Assembly (NCBI GenBank): GCA_938005745.1
Contig: CALLMM010000026.1
Location: forward strand, 62,001 to 126,000
From: an uncultured Chthonomonadales bacterium
GTDB lineage: Bacteria; Armatimonadota; Chthonomonadetes; Chthonomonadales; CAJBBX01
Direction: 5' to 3'
DNA length: 64,000 nt
Made by a program: the position numbers and the translations under genes. Within the stretch, counting starts at the first letter, position 1. Each line of letters starts with the position of its first letter. Shown piece after piece: positions 34,013-43,938 of the stretch. The notes under the pieces were generated by a model, which was not told the DNA's origin, made no database searches, and saw only the letters and a program-made list of their open reading frames with translations.

Positions 34013-34990
34013 CTACGACATCGTGCGGCGAACCGCTTCGATCACATCGCTCTCGTGCGGGATGGCGGCGCGCTCCAGGTTGCGGGCGTAGGGCATCGGC
34101 ACGTCGGCTCCGCCGACCCGCTCGACCGGTGCATCCAGATAGTCGAACGCCTGCTCATAGATACGCGCAGCCACCTCCGCCGCAAATCCGACGTTTTTCC
34201 ACTCCTCCTGCGTTACCACCGCCCGGTTGGTTTTTCGCACAGAGGTCAGAACCGTCTCCATATCCAGCGGCACCAGCGTCCGCAGGTCAATCACCTCGCA
34301 CTCGATGCCCTCCTGCGCCAGCAGATCCGCCGCCTTCAGGCAGACGCCGACCATGTGCGAGTAGGCGACCACCGTCACATCTGCGCCTTCACGACGCACC
34401 GCCGCCACTCCGAAGGGGATCGTGAACTCCGGATCTTCCGGCACCTCGCCCCGCTGCGGATAGAGGGCGGTATGCTCCATGAAGATCACCGGGTTATCGT
34501 CGCGCACCGCCGTTTTGAACAGCCCTTTCACATCGGCGGGGGTCGCGGGGGCGACCACCTTCAGACCGGGCGTATGGGCGTACCAGGACTCCAGACTCAT
34601 CGAGTGCTGCGCGGACAGCTGCCCGCCGCGCCCGACCGGACCGCGGAAGACGACCGGACAGCGGATCCGCCCGCCCGACATATAGGTGATCTTCGCGGCG
34701 TGGTTGACGATCTGATCCATCGCCGAGAGCGCGAACGACCAGGTCATGAACTCGGCGACCGGACGCAGACCGACCATCGCCGCGCCTGTCGCCAGCCCGG
34801 CGATGCCGACCTCGCTGATTGGGGTGTCCAGCACCCGCATCGGTCCGAACTTCTGCTGAAGCCCCTCCGTCACGCGGTAGGTTCCCTGATACTGTCCGAT
34901 CTCCTCGCCACACAGAAACACATTTGCGTCGCGCTCCATCTCCTCCGTCATTGCCAGACGCAGCGCTTCCTGATATCTCATCACTGCCAT
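34013..34990 (-). CDS. pdhB: 2-oxo-acid dehydrogenase E1 beta subunit
   Basis: This 325-residue E1-beta starts at ATG 34990 behind AGGAG. YQEALRLAMTEEMERDANVFLCGEEIGQYQGTYRVTEGL, DTPISEVGIAGLATGAAMVGLRPVAE and the transketolase C-terminal segment with VVTQEEWKNVGFAAEV are typical. It pairs with the E1-alpha encoded 7 bases upstream to bind thiamine diphosphate and decarboxylate the 2-oxo acid. Length and domains are normal. It is followed by pdhC after 29 bases. Confidence 0.95.
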   Translation of the reverse strand: MAVMRYQEALRLAMTEEMERDANVFLCGEEIGQYQGTYRVTEGLQQKFGPMRVLDTPISEVGIAGLATGAAMVGLRPVAEFMTWSFALSAMDQIVNHAAKITYMSGGRIRCPVVFRGPVGRGGQLSAQHSMSLESWYAHTPGLKVVAPATPADVKGLFKTAVRDDNPVIFMEHTALYPQRGEVPEDPEFTIPFGVAAVRREGADVTVVAYSHMVGVCLKAADLLAQEGIECEVIDLRTLVPLDMETVLTSVRKTNRAVVTQEEWKNVGFAAEVAARIYEQAFDYLDAPVERVGGADVPMPYARNLERAAIPHESDVIEAVRRTMS

Positions 34991-34997
34991 GCGCGGT

Positions 34998-36020
34998 TCA
35001 CTCCTGATGATCTACAAACACATGTTCGTACAGGCTGTCCAGCGGCGGCTCCGGGCTGGCTTCCGCAAACTCGATCGCCTCCTGCACGATGCGGCGCACC
35101 TCCTGCTCGATGGTCTCCGCCTCCTCCTCCGAGAGCATATCGCGCGCGATCAGGTAGTCGTGCAGGCGCGTGATCGGGTCGCGCTGTTTCCAGGTCTCCA
35201 GCTCTTCCTCGGTTCGGTAGAACTTGTAGCCCTGCGTGTTGTCGTCGCCGATGCCGTGCCCGATGAAGCGATAACAGGTCATCTCCAGGAAGTAGGGCTC
35301 TCCCGTCTGCCGGATCCGCTCCAGGACGCGCCGGACGGCGTCCCGCACCGTCAGCACGTCCATCCCGTCAATCTTCTCGCCTCGAATGCCGTGCGCCTCC
35401 GCCTTCAGCACAAAGTCCATCTGCCCGGTGGATCGCAGCACGGAGGTTCCCATCGCGTACTGGTTGTTCTCCAGAATGTAGAGAATGGGCAGTTTGTACA
35501 GTCCCGCCATGTTCATGGCTTCGTGCACGCCGCCCTGATTCATCGCGCCGTCTCCGAAGTAGCAGACGCAGACGTTGTCCGTACCGCGGTACTTGATCGC
35601 AAATCCGACTCCGGTGGCGATTGGCACGGGACCGCCGACGATCCCGTCGCCCCCCAGAAAGCCGCGCGGCGGGTCTATCAGGTGCATGGAGCCGCCTTTG
35701 CCCCCCGCGCATCCGGTCACGCGCCCCATCAGCTCCGCCATGACCGCTTTCGGGTCGGTTCCGCAGGCGAGAGCGTGCGCGTGATCGCGATAGGTGGAGA
35801 GGATGTAGTCTCCCGGCAGGCGAAGCTGCGGCACCACCCCGGCGACCAGAGCCTCCTGCCCGTCGTAGCGGTGCAGGTAGCCTCCCATCTTCCCCTCGCG
35901 AAACTTGCGGTAGGTCGATTCCTCAAATCGGCGTATCAGAACCATCAAACGATAGAGCGCCAGAAGCTCGCCGCGCTGAATGTCGCCGGAGGCAGCCTCT
36001 TCAATCGTCGCTTTTGCCAT
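34998..36020 (-). CDS. pdhA: 2-oxo-acid dehydrogenase E1 alpha subunit
   Basis: This 340-residue E1-alpha starts at ATG 36020 with GGAGGG upstream. The thiamine-diphosphate motif GDGAMNQGGVHEAMNMAGLYKLPILYILENNQYAMG is complete, and the YRDHAHALACG and GKGGSMHL blocks are typical of pyruvate/acetoin-type E1-alpha. The phosphorylation-loop-like YRFIGHGIGDD region is also present. It starts 42 bases after the mfd stop on the same strand, so mfd and pdhABC may share transcripts. Confidence 0.95.
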   Translation of the reverse strand: MAKATIEEAASGDIQRGELLALYRLMVLIRRFEESTYRKFREGKMGGYLHRYDGQEALVAGVVPQLRLPGDYILSTYRDHAHALACGTDPKAVMAELMGRVTGCAGGKGGSMHLIDPPRGFLGGDGIVGGPVPIATGVGFAIKYRGTDNVCVCYFGDGAMNQGGVHEAMNMAGLYKLPILYILENNQYAMGTSVLRSTGQMDFVLKAEAHGIRGEKIDGMDVLTVRDAVRRVLERIRQTGEPYFLEMTCYRFIGHGIGDDNTQGYKFYRTEEELETWKQRDPITRLHDYLIARDMLSEEEAETIEQEVRRIVQEAIEFAEASPEPPLDSLYEHVFVDHQE

Positions 36021-36061
36021 GAATGTGTGTCCCTCCAGATGGATGACCGGTAGTCGGGGGG

Positions 36062-39000
36062 CTAACGGACTATCGCGTCTTTGACAATGCGTTTCCCCTC
36101 TTTGAGCGCACGCTCCAGAATGTCCAGCATCTCCTCCACCTCCCGGATAACCTGGGGAGAGGTCAAGCCGATGACGACGGAGTCGGCGGTGAAACGGTGA
36201 TGGCGGAAGACGTGAGTCAGCAGCCGCAGCGCCTCCGGCGTGAGGCGGACATGCGGCGCAAACCGCAGGATAACCTCTCTCTTTTCACCGCGAACGGCGG
36301 CAATACCTGCCTCTTTTGCGCGCAGCCGCAGCCGCAGCACCTCCAGCGCGTTCCAGACGGGACGGGGCGGGTCGCCATAGCGATCCTCCAGCTCCGCCAG
36401 CAGCTCTTCGATGTCCTGTCGGGAGCGGACGGCGGACATCTTCTTGTAGAAGAAGATCCGCTCCGCTTCGTTGGGAACGTAGTCGCCGGGAATGTGCGCC
36501 GTGACGGGCAGGTCTACCGGGGGCAGGGTAACGTCCGCCGGCACCTCCCCCTTGATCTCGGCGACCGCCTGCGAGAGCAGTTCGCAGTAGAGGTCGAACC
36601 CGACCGAGATCATCGCGCCGGACTGCTCCGCGCCCAGCAGATTGCCCGCGCCCCGTATCTCCAGGTCGCGCATCGCCACCTGATACCCGGAGCCGAGCGC
36701 GGTGAACTCCCGGATCGCCATCAGCCGCTGCTGCGCCTCCTCCGTCAACTGTTTGTTGGGGCGGTAGAGGAGGTAGGCGTATGCCTGCCGGTTGGAGCGA
36801 CCCACGCGCCCCCGCAGCTGGTAGAGCTGCGCCAGTCCCATGCGATCCGCGTTGTCCACAATGATCGTGTTGACGTTGGGAATGTCCAGCCCGTTTTCGA
36901 TGATGGTGGTACAGAGCAGAACGTCGTACTCGCGATGGTAGAAGTCCAGCATGATCTTCTCCAGTTCGTCTTCCGACATCTGCCCGTGCCCGATGCGGAT
37001 CCGGGCGTCCGGAACCAGCCGCTGAATGCGCTGGGCGATATAGGCGATGGTCTCCACACGATTATGTACGAAGTAGACCTGCCCGTCGCGCTCCAGTTCT
37101 CGTAAAATGGCGTCCCGCACCAGGTCGTCGTCGTACTCGCGCACGTAGGTGATGATGGGGACGCGCCCGCTGGGCGGGTCCTCGATGACGCTCATATCGC
37201 GCAGTCCGGCAAGCGCCATCGAGAGGGTGCGGGGGATCGGCGTGGCGGTCAGGGTCAGCACATCCACCGTCTTGCGAAGCTGTTTCAGCCGCTCCTTCTG
37301 CGCCACCCCGAATCGCTGCTCCTCATCCACAATCAGCAGACCCAGACTGGCAAACTCCACATCTTTTGAGAGCAGGCGGTGCGTTCCGACCACGATATCC
37401 GCCTCGCCCGATTTCAGTCGCTCGGCAGTCTTCTTCTGTTCCTGCCGGCTGCGGAACCGGCTGAGCAGCTCCACCCTGATCGGGTAGGCGGCAAGCCGCT
37501 CGGAAAAGGTCGTGTAGTGCTGGGCCGCCAGAACGGTGGTGGGGCAGAGCACCGCCACCTGCTTGCCCGACTCCACCACTTTGAAGGCGGCACGGATGGC
37601 GACCTCCGTCTTCCCGAAACCCACATCCCCGCAGATCAGCCGATCCATCGGCTTGCTCTCCTGCAGGTTCTGCTTGACATCCAGAATGGCGCGCCACTGG
37701 CTGGGCGTCTCTTCGTAGGGGAACGCCTCCTCCATCTCCGCCTGCCAGGGGGTATCCTCGCCGTAGGAGGGACGCTCCGCCGCCTGACGCGCCGCATACA
37801 GCTCGATCAGCTCCTTCGCCATGATGCGCGCCTGCTCTTTGACGCGCCGGGTGGTGCGCTGCCACTCATTGCCGCCGATCCGGTTGATGGGAGGCGGCGA
37901 ACCCTCTCCGCCGATATATCGCTGCACCCGGTCTATCTGATCGGCGGGAACGAAGAGCCGGTCCGCTCCGGCGTACTGAATCTGCAGGTAGTCGCGCTCC
38001 GCGCCGTCCACCTGCCGTTTGGTCATGCCGCGATAGATGCCGATCCCATGGTGAATGTGCACCACGTAGTCGCCCTCGCGCAGGTCGAGGATGGTGGAGA
38101 GCGGGATCCCGGCGGCGGCGCGGCGGCGTGAGACGGTCGGACGGGCGCTGCCGAACAGCTCCGCGTCGGTCGCCGCGTACAGCCCGATGTCGGCAAATTT
38201 GAACCCCTGCCGCAACCGTCCCTCTAGAACGCGCAGGGGCTGTTGTTCGGTCGGCTTTTCGGCGGGAAGCGTCTCCTCCTCACTGACCGGCAGCTTCAGC
38301 TCGCGGCAGATCTCGCGCACGCGCTGCGGCTGGTCGGAGACGATCAGGCACTCCGCGCCGTTCGCCAGCCAGGTCTGCACCTCTTCGGCAAAGAAGGGCA
38401 GCCGCGAGCGATACGACTCCATAGCGGCGGCGGAGACCTGCAGCCGGGTCTGGCATCGGAAGCCTTCGGGGGCGCGGGAGAGCTGCGTCAGCGCCAGGAT
38501 CGCATGCGTCTCCTCTTCGCCGTGCAGCAGGCTTTCCAGTCGCTCCGCGCAGATAGTCGGATGCGAGGCTCCCTGCATCAGCTCTCCGCGCGCGGCGCGC
38601 CGTTCGCGCGCATTGCCGATCTCCGCACGCAGACGCTCCCAGTGCGCCCGCACCTGCGCCGGCTCGTCCACCACGATCAAGGGGGGAGGATGCGAGGCGT
38701 CGGCGGGATCCCGCAGATAGTCTATCGCGCAGACAGGCTCCGGCACGAAGTAGGGCAGATACTCCTCCACGCCGTCGAAATAGACCCCGTTCTGAAGGCG
38801 CACCAGATCGTTCTCGACCCTCTCATGCAGCGCATCAAGTCCCTCGCGGTTCTTCTCGGCGAAGAGCTGGCGTTTACGCTGATCCAGCGCTTTGCGGATG
38901 CGCGGAACCGCCGCCTGAATGCCCGACGGGGTCAGCAGAATCTCGCGCACCGGATAGATTGTGATCTGCGGGACCGCGCCGGTCGAACGCTGGGTCGTTA

Positions 39001-39634
39001 CGTCGAATGCGCGCAGGCTCTCGATCTCGTCGCCGAAAAGCTCCAGGCGGACGGGCGACTCGCTGGCGCTCGGAAAGATGTCCAGAATGCCGCCGCGCCG
39101 GGAGAACTGACCGGGACGGGAGACGGTCATCTCCGCCTCATAGCCCATCTGCACCAGGCTTCGCTGCAGGCTGTCCAGGTCTATCGTCTGACCGACCGCC
39201 AGCGACTGGGCGGGAGCAAGGAGGTCTTCCGGCGGACAGGTCCGCTGAAAGACCGCCTCGGCGGTTCCGATCACGATGCAGGGAACGCCGGTGCCGAGCG
39301 CGGCAAGCGCGGCGATGCGTTCGCTGAGAGCGCGGTAGTCGGCGGCGTCATGCAAGAGCCAGTGGCTTTCAGAGGCGGGAAGGAGGAAGAGGCGGCTCTC
39401 CGGAATGCCGAAGGCGTGAAGGTCGTCCCACAGACGCTGCGCCTGCTCGTTCTGGTAGGCGACAAGCAGCATCTGCCCGCCCAGACGCTGGTGCAGACGC
39501 GCGAGAAAAAGCCCTCTGGCGGCTCCCGAAAGACCGACCACATGTCCGCGTCCATGGGGAGCCTGCAGCGTTGATAGCAGCGCGTCGAAGTCCGGCAGTC
39601 GGTCCACGCGCTGCGTCAGCAGGTGCAGCATCAT
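36062..39634 (-). CDS. mfd: transcription-repair coupling factor
   Basis: This is the ATPase that frees RNA polymerase stalled at lesions and recruits UvrA, about 1190 residues. UvrB-like domains lie at the N-terminus ([17 protein letters not shown], then [16 protein letters not shown]). A CarD-like RNA-polymerase-interaction domain is near 530-600 ([33 protein letters not shown]). The RecG-type motor has Walker [31 protein letters not shown] and [13 protein letters not shown]. The start is uncertain: tandem ATGs at 39634/39631 follow a GGAAGGA that is very close. A TTG at 39673 is open but would lie in the hairpin region. Confidence 0.93.
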   Translation of the reverse strand: MMLHLLTQRVDRLPDFDALLSTLQAPHGRGHVVGLSGAARGLFLARLHQRLGGQMLLVAYQNEQAQRLWDDLHAFGIPESRLFLLPASESHWLLHDAADYRALSERIAALAALGTGVPCIVIGTAEAVFQRTCPPEDLLAPAQSLAVGQTIDLDSLQRSLVQMGYEAEMTVSRPGQFSRRGGILDIFPSASESPVRLELFGDEIESLRAFDVTTQRSTGAVPQITIYPVREILLTPSGIQAAVPRIRKALDQRKRQLFAEKNREGLDALHERVENDLVRLQNGVYFDGVEEYLPYFVPEPVCAIDYLRDPADASHPPPLIVVDEPAQVRAHWERLRAEIGNARERRAARGELMQGASHPTICAERLESLLHGEEETHAILALTQLSRAPEGFRCQTRLQVSAAAMESYRSRLPFFAEEVQTWLANGAECLIVSDQPQRVREICRELKLPVSEEETLPAEKPTEQQPLRVLEGRLRQGFKFADIGLYAATDAELFGSARPTVSRRRAAAGIPLSTILDLREGDYVVHIHHGIGIYRGMTKRQVDGAERDYLQIQYAGADRLFVPADQIDRVQRYIGGEGSPPPINRIGGNEWQRTTRRVKEQARIMAKELIELYAARQAAERPSYGEDTPWQAEMEEAFPYEETPSQWRAILDVKQNLQESKPMDRLICGDVGFGKTEVAIRAAFKVVESGKQVAVLCPTTVLAAQHYTTFSERLAAYPIRVELLSRFRSRQEQKKTAERLKSGEADIVVGTHRLLSKDVEFASLGLLIVDEEQRFGVAQKERLKQLRKTVDVLTLTATPIPRTLSMALAGLRDMSVIEDPPSGRVPIITYVREYDDDLVRDAILRELERDGQVYFVHNRVETIAYIAQRIQRLVPDARIRIGHGQMSEDELEKIMLDFYHREYDVLLCTTIIENGLDIPNVNTIIVDNADRMGLAQLYQLRGRVGRSNRQAYAYLLYRPNKQLTEEAQQRLMAIREFTALGSGYQVAMRDLEIRGAGNLLGAEQSGAMISVGFDLYCELLSQAVAEIKGEVPADVTLPPVDLPVTAHIPGDYVPNEAERIFFYKKMSAVRSRQDIEELLAELEDRYGDPPRPVWNALEVLRLRLRAKEAGIAAVRGEKREVILRFAPHVRLTPEALRLLTHVFRHHRFTADSVVIGLTSPQVIREVEEMLDILERALKEGKRIVKDAIVR

Positions 39635-39652
39635 TCCTTCCGCGCACGAATA

Positions 39653-39679
39653 CGCCGGTTGCCTCAAGCGCAACCGGCG
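39653..39679 (-). other. hairpin in the mfd leader
   Basis: CGCCGGTTGC (39653-39662) pairs with GCAACCGGCG (39670-39679), a perfect 10-bp stem around 7 bases. It lies between the -10-like box at 39702-39707 and the mfd start. With no T-run it is a leader structure rather than a clear terminator. Confidence 0.45.
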
Positions 39680-39701
39680 TCCTAGCAGACGTTACTATCG
39701 T

Positions 39702-39707
39702 ATTATA
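39702..39707 (-). promoter_or_regulatory. -10 box for mfd
   Basis: A perfect TATAAT on the minus strand (39707-39702), preceded by GGG. No convincing -35 hexamer lies 16-18 bases upstream. Confidence 0.45.
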
Positions 39708-39770
39708 CCCTTCTTCTCCGCCACTGCTGTGCGGCGGAGAAAAAGATCGGCGGAACCTGCAAAGGGGAAA

Positions 39771-39809
39771 GCCCTCCTCTTCTCCACCCTGCGCGAATCT
39801 GAGGAGGGC
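39771..39809 (-). terminator. hairpin after the PKD metalloprotease gene
   Basis: GCCCTCCTC (39771-39779) pairs with GAGGAGGGC (39801-39809), 9 bp, and TTTCC follows on the minus strand. It lies just past the stop of the 39823-42087 gene. Confidence 0.55.
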
Positions 39810-39822
39810 GCGCGCTTCCGGT

Positions 39823-42087
39823 TTACTGTCTCGTCGTTGAGATGGACCTCTTTGTCTCCCGGTTGCGTCTGGAATCGTAGAGATAGGCGTCCGCCCGCAC
39901 GTTGGTAATGGTGATGGTGAAGGTTCCCTGCCGCTGCGTTCGGGCGGAGGAGAAGGTCGCCTCGCCTTTGCTGTTGGTCTTAAGCTCTCTCCTGCCGCCG
40001 ACCAGTCCCGACCAGCTTGCGGAGATAACGGCATCGGGGATCAGCGCGCCGCTGATGTCTTTGATCTGCACCACCGCCCGCGCCGAGGCGCCGCTGCTGT
40101 TACTGTCCAGCGACATCGCGATGGACTGGACAAACAGTACCTTCTTCGGATTCTGCGTAACAACGATGGTGAGGCTGCGGGAGCTTTTCGCGCCCCGGTT
40201 GTCCGTCACGGTCAGGGTCGCCGTGTAGGTTCCCACCTTCCGGTAGGTGCAGGTCGGGTTGGGACTGGTCGAGGACTGCCCGTTGCCGAAATTCCACAGG
40301 TAGCTGACGATCTGCCCGTCCGGATCGGAAGAGCCTGCGCTGGAGAAGGTCACCTTCAGCGGCGCGAAGCCGGACAGGGGGTTCGCGGAGGCGGAGGCGA
40401 CCGGCGGCTGATTGGCGGGATTCTGAACCGTGATCTGTACCGAGACCGTCGCGCTCAGACCGTCGTTGTCGGTAACCGTCAGCGTTGCGGTGTAGACGCC
40501 CGCCGCGTTGTAGGTGTGCGAGGGATGGGCGGCGGTCGAGACGGAGCCGTCTCCAAAGTTCCAATCGTAGCGGACGATCTGCCCGTCCGGGTCGGAGGAG
40601 CCGGATGAGGAGAAGGCGACCAGCAGCGGCGCGTCTCCGCGGATCGGACTGGCGGAGGCGGATGCTGTCGGAGGCTGCGACCCTCCCGCGCTGACGACGG
40701 AGCCGCTCACGGTGTATTCACCCAGACTGGCGTAGTCGGTGTAGCCGGTGTTCGGGTCTCCGGTTCCGACGCCGTCAATCTGAAGGTAGTAGGTTCCGGC
40801 GGGAACCGCCAGCGAGATGCTCGCGCTCAGTCCGGCAGGATTGCTGACGGCGACCAGTTGACCGCTGGCGTTGAACAGCTTCGCCTCGATATCCAGATTG
40901 GCTCCGCGAATGCCGGGCGTTACGTTGAGCGTGATGGTTCCGGCTCCGGTGATGAAGGAGAAGAGGTCCACATCGCTGCGCTGTTCGATGATGCCGGACA
41001 GGAGGAAGCTGGTCCCCGTCAAAGCTCTGGCAGTCCCGAAGGTGTTGCCGTAGTCGTCCTGCCGATAGCTGAGACCGCAGGTCTGCATGACCGCCAGATC
41101 GTCTTCGGTGTTGCTGGCGTTGGCGTACTCGCCCTTGCTCCACTGGCTCACCTCTTTGGAGTAGCCCACGCCCATGATGGGCGCCCAGTTTCCGTGTCCG
41201 GAGTAGTAGGCGGCTCCGCCGGTGACGCCGTCGTGCGACAGACCGAGCGTGTGTCCGGCTTCGTGCGAAACCGCTTCCGCGATATACTTCTCGTGGTTGG
41301 AGAGCTTGTTCGGGAAGACAAAGGCGGGGGTGTCGCTGCTCCAGGTGAACGAGCCGACGTAGGCGACGCCTCCGGCGTTGGGAAGAAAGTAGTTGGTCGG
41401 GCTGATGACGACCCGCACGCCGTAGGCGTTGTCTGTGGAGCCGGTCCGTCGCAGCGCCTCCAGACCGGGGTCTTCCGTCGTAACGTCTACATCGAACGGC
41501 GCGAAGTCCTCCGCAACGCGCTTCCAGACGTACTGAACGACATCCAGTTCGGACGCGCTGAAGGAAGCGGGATTGCCGTCGGTGTCGAAGGGCGCGGAGA
41601 CGATGTCTGCACCGCCGTTGAAGTTGCTGTTCCAGTAGGTGCCGGACGTGGTGTGCCCGTTGAAGTCCAGGTAGATCACGCGGGCGGAGCCGCGCTTGCT
41701 GTGCAGTTGAAAGGTCTGATCGGGCGGGAAGTAGCCCTGAATGGAGACTTCGTTTCTCGCCCTGCCCCGCTCGACCGGCGGCGCGTGTTCGGCTCCGCAG
41801 GCGTAGAGCAGCATTCCCTGCGGGTCCACCCACAGATCGGAGTCGCGCTTGAGCATGCCGCGCATCTCTTCGGGAGACCTGCCGTACCAGGCGGCTACCT
41901 GCGGCAGACGGTTTCCGAGACTGCGAACAGCCTGTTCGCCGTTGACGGCGAAAGGCAGGCGGACGGTCGGGAAAGCCGCTCCCCGGATATTTCGCTCCTG
42001 CGCCCCTGCGGCGGTGAGCGAGATAAGGAGCAGGAGCGCTGTAAGGCAGCCTCTCCCGATCCTCCAGAGCCTGTAATGATCCGACAT
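39823..42087 (-). CDS. secreted zinc metalloprotease with PPC and two PKD domains
   Basis: This 754-residue protein starts at ATG 42087 behind GGAAGGAG, and the 40-codon longer frame is rejected. A signal peptide covers about residues 1-29. The zinc motif is HEAGHTLGLSH (275-285, HExxHxxGxxH metzincin type), with a later Met-containing PIMGVGY turn (304-310). A pre-peptidase C-terminal domain lies at about 375-440. PKD domains lie at about 471-555 and 560-645, each with the FSSxGSSDPDG and YTATLTVTDN wording. A C-terminal about 100-residue domain follows with GTFTITITNVRAD. It should be exported and degrade proteins, the PKDs serving for binding. It is divergent from the beta-helix gene. Confidence 0.9.
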   Translation of the reverse strand: MSDHYRLWRIGRGCLTALLLLISLTAAGAQERNIRGAAFPTVRLPFAVNGEQAVRSLGNRLPQVAAWYGRSPEEMRGMLKRDSDLWVDPQGMLLYACGAEHAPPVERGRARNEVSIQGYFPPDQTFQLHSKRGSARVIYLDFNGHTTSGTYWNSNFNGGADIVSAPFDTDGNPASFSASELDVVQYVWKRVAEDFAPFDVDVTTEDPGLEALRRTGSTDNAYGVRVVISPTNYFLPNAGGVAYVGSFTWSSDTPAFVFPNKLSNHEKYIAEAVSHEAGHTLGLSHDGVTGGAAYYSGHGNWAPIMGVGYSKEVSQWSKGEYANASNTEDDLAVMQTCGLSYRQDDYGNTFGTARALTGTSFLLSGIIEQRSDVDLFSFITGAGTITLNVTPGIRGANLDIEAKLFNASGQLVAVSNPAGLSASISLAVPAGTYYLQIDGVGTGDPNTGYTDYASLGEYTVSGSVVSAGGSQPPTASASASPIRGDAPLLVAFSSSGSSDPDGQIVRYDWNFGDGSVSTAAHPSHTYNAAGVYTATLTVTDNDGLSATVSVQITVQNPANQPPVASASANPLSGFAPLKVTFSSAGSSDPDGQIVSYLWNFGNGQSSTSPNPTCTYRKVGTYTATLTVTDNRGAKSSRSLTIVVTQNPKKVLFVQSIAMSLDSNSSGASARAVVQIKDISGALIPDAVISASWSGLVGGRRELKTNSKGEATFSSARTQRQGTFTITITNVRADAYLYDSRRNRETKRSISTTRQ

Positions 42088-42401
42088 AGAGATCTCCTTC
42101 CTGCAAGGAGCCGGGCACACCGTAAAAGGGATGACGGCGCAGAGAGAGCATCCTCTGCGCGCGATCTGTTGAAAGCGTTGTGCCATACCCGACGCGCGGT
42201 TTACCACGCTCTGAAGGGGAATCGGAAAATCCGGTCTCTCTGGCAGGTATAAGCCGTCTGGATGCGGAAATCGTAGGGAGTTGGTTTTTACGGACGCAGG
42301 CGCCGGGGGAAGGAGATCCAGCCCGACGGACGGAACTGCTGGATCAACAGGGGGTCGGACATCACGGACAGAACATCATCGTCTGCAGGAGACTCATAAC
42401 C
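42088..42401. other. divergent intergenic region
   Basis: 314 bases between the divergent metalloprotease and beta-helix genes. A GGAGACTCATAACC ribosome-binding region precedes ATG 42402. No clear promoter hexamers or further gene were seen. Short frames here are not convincing. Confidence 0.5.
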
Positions 42402-43847
42402 ATGAAAACATCTCTGACAGCCGGAACGCTTCTTCTGCTGTTCTGCAGCGCTGCTCTGGGCGCAACCCTTCACGTCGGTCCGGGGCAGAAGTATGCGGAT
42501 GTGACCCGGGCTGTTGCAGATGTCCGTTCCGGAGATACGATTTTAGTGCATGAGGGCGTCTATCCGGGAGGGGTGACGATCAGAAATCTGCAGGGCGCTC
42601 CCAATGCCTGGATCAAAATATTTGCAGCCCCCGGTGCAAAAGTCGTTTTTCACGGAGGTACGAACGGGTGGCACATGACCGACGCCGCTTATGTGCATAT
42701 TCGCGGGTTTGTCTTTCAGCAGCAGACAGGAAACGGCTTTAATCTGGACGACGGAGGCTCCTACGAGACGCCGTCGCATCACATCATCATGGAAGACTGC
42801 ACCTTCCGGGATATCCAGGCGGCGGGCAATAACGACCTGTTGAAGATGTCCGGCGTAAATCATTTTGAGATCAGAAACTGCAAATTCCTGAACGGCTCCT
42901 TCAATGGCAGCGGCATTGATATGGTCGGATGCCACCACGGGCGCATCTCAGGCTGTACTCTGGAGAATCAGGGGAGGCATTCCGGTTCCCATGCAGGCAA
43001 CGGTTTTCAGGCAAAAGGCGGCAGCGCGGAGATCATATTCGAACGAAATCTTTTAAAAAATGCCGGACCGCGCGCATTCAATCTAGGCGGAAGCACGGGC
43101 AGCGCATTTTTCCGTCCTCTGAATGCCGGCTACGAAGCAGCCTCTTTGAAGGTATACGCCAATATCATCATCGGCTCTGATGCTCCTGTCGCATTTGTGG
43201 GATGCATCCGTTCAGAGGTAATCAACAATACCATCTATCTGCCCGCCCGCTGGGTTCTCCGGATACTGCAGGAGAATACCGGAGACCGGATCGCTAGATG
43301 CGGCAATAATCGGTTCGCCAACAATATCATCTATCGCGACAGTCAGGTGTCGGCGGACTGCAATGTCGGTCCCGGGACACTTCCGGAGACCTTCGCGCTT
43401 ACGCACAATCTGTGGTTTCATGCGCAAAATGCCGGATGGCGAGGACCTTCACTTCCGGTTGCCGATTCCCATCAGATCGTCGCCGACCCTCTGTTTGTCT
43501 CCGCCGGAAAGTCCGATTTCCGATTGCAGCCCGGCAGCCCGGCGATCGGCTCCGGAGCCGCCTTCAACCTGCCCGTGCAGGATTTCACGGGGAGTCCATT
43601 TCACGCCAGCAAACGATCCAGAGGGGCAGTTGAATTCAGAGCCGGCTCCTCTGGAGGACGACGGTCTGCGCCTGCTGAGAGGGAGGATGACGGAGAGCCT
43701 TGCGGCGCACGATTTTGCCGGCTTCGGCAGGAGGTGCTTGCGCCTGCGGACGGGCGTGCGGTCTGCGTGATTGAAGGCGCGCCTGGAAGCCTCCGCGCTG
43801 ATGAATTGAAGGCGCGCCTGGAAGCCTCCGCGCTGATGAGCGGATGA
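42402..43847 (+). CDS. secreted right-handed beta-helix protein
   Basis: This 481-residue protein starts at ATG 42402 behind GGAG, and the 74-codon upstream frame is rejected. A signal peptide covers about residues 1-21. The remainder to about 415 is a parallel beta-helix of the polysaccharide-lyase/pectinase type: VRSGDTILVHEGVYPGGVTI, ALKV-like coils, HHIIMEDCTFRDI, HFEIRNCKFLNG, GRISGCTLENQG, EIIFERNLLKN. The closing FRLQPGSPAIGSGA and RGAVEF are usual ends of such proteins, so the last about 65 residues look like a run-on. It is more AT-rich in codon use than its neighbours and may be transferred. A 35-nt tandem duplication lies in its tail. Confidence 0.78.
   Translation: MKTSLTAGTLLLLFCSAALGATLHVGPGQKYADVTRAVADVRSGDTILVHEGVYPGGVTIRNLQGAPNAWIKIFAAPGAKVVFHGGTNGWHMTDAAYVHIRGFVFQQQTGNGFNLDDGGSYETPSHHIIMEDCTFRDIQAAGNNDLLKMSGVNHFEIRNCKFLNGSFNGSGIDMVGCHHGRISGCTLENQGRHSGSHAGNGFQAKGGSAEIIFERNLLKNAGPRAFNLGGSTGSAFFRPLNAGYEAASLKVYANIIIGSDAPVAFVGCIRSEVINNTIYLPARWVLRILQENTGDRIARCGNNRFANNIIYRDSQVSADCNVGPGTLPETFALTHNLWFHAQNAGWRGPSLPVADSHQIVADPLFVSAGKSDFRLQPGSPAIGSGAAFNLPVQDFTGSPFHASKRSRGAVEFRAGSSGGRRSAPAEREDDGEPCGARFCRLRQEVLAPADGRAVCVIEGAPGSLRADELKARLEASALMSG
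43770..43839 (+). repeat. 35-nt perfect tandem duplication
   Basis: Bases 43770-43804 and 43805-43839 are identical (starting ATTGAAGGCGCG, ending GCGCTGATGA). Since 35 is not a multiple of 3, the second copy shifts the reading frame of the beta-helix ORF tail and decides its stop. Confidence 0.9.
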
Positions 43848-43938
43848 CGCAGCGAATCATGCGCGGGCAGGCGTCTATCCGGAAAATATAGACCACTATC
43901 TGGAAGATTTCCGTCGTGCGGCGGGAAGCTGCGTCGTG

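Noticed and set aside
38243-39574. 443-codon frame antisense to mfd
   Set aside because: It lies wholly inside the well-conserved mfd gene, has no ribosome-binding site at a good start, and has no recognisable domains.
42088-42401. tRNA or riboswitch in the divergent gap
   Set aside because: No cloverleaf, T-loop GGTTCGA or riboswitch consensus was seen in this or any other gap of the window.
43363-43770. 135-codon plus frame in the beta-helix tail
   Set aside because: It is out of frame with the well-supported beta-helix gene. One segment of it looks protein-like, but there is no start site, so it is treated as a shadow.
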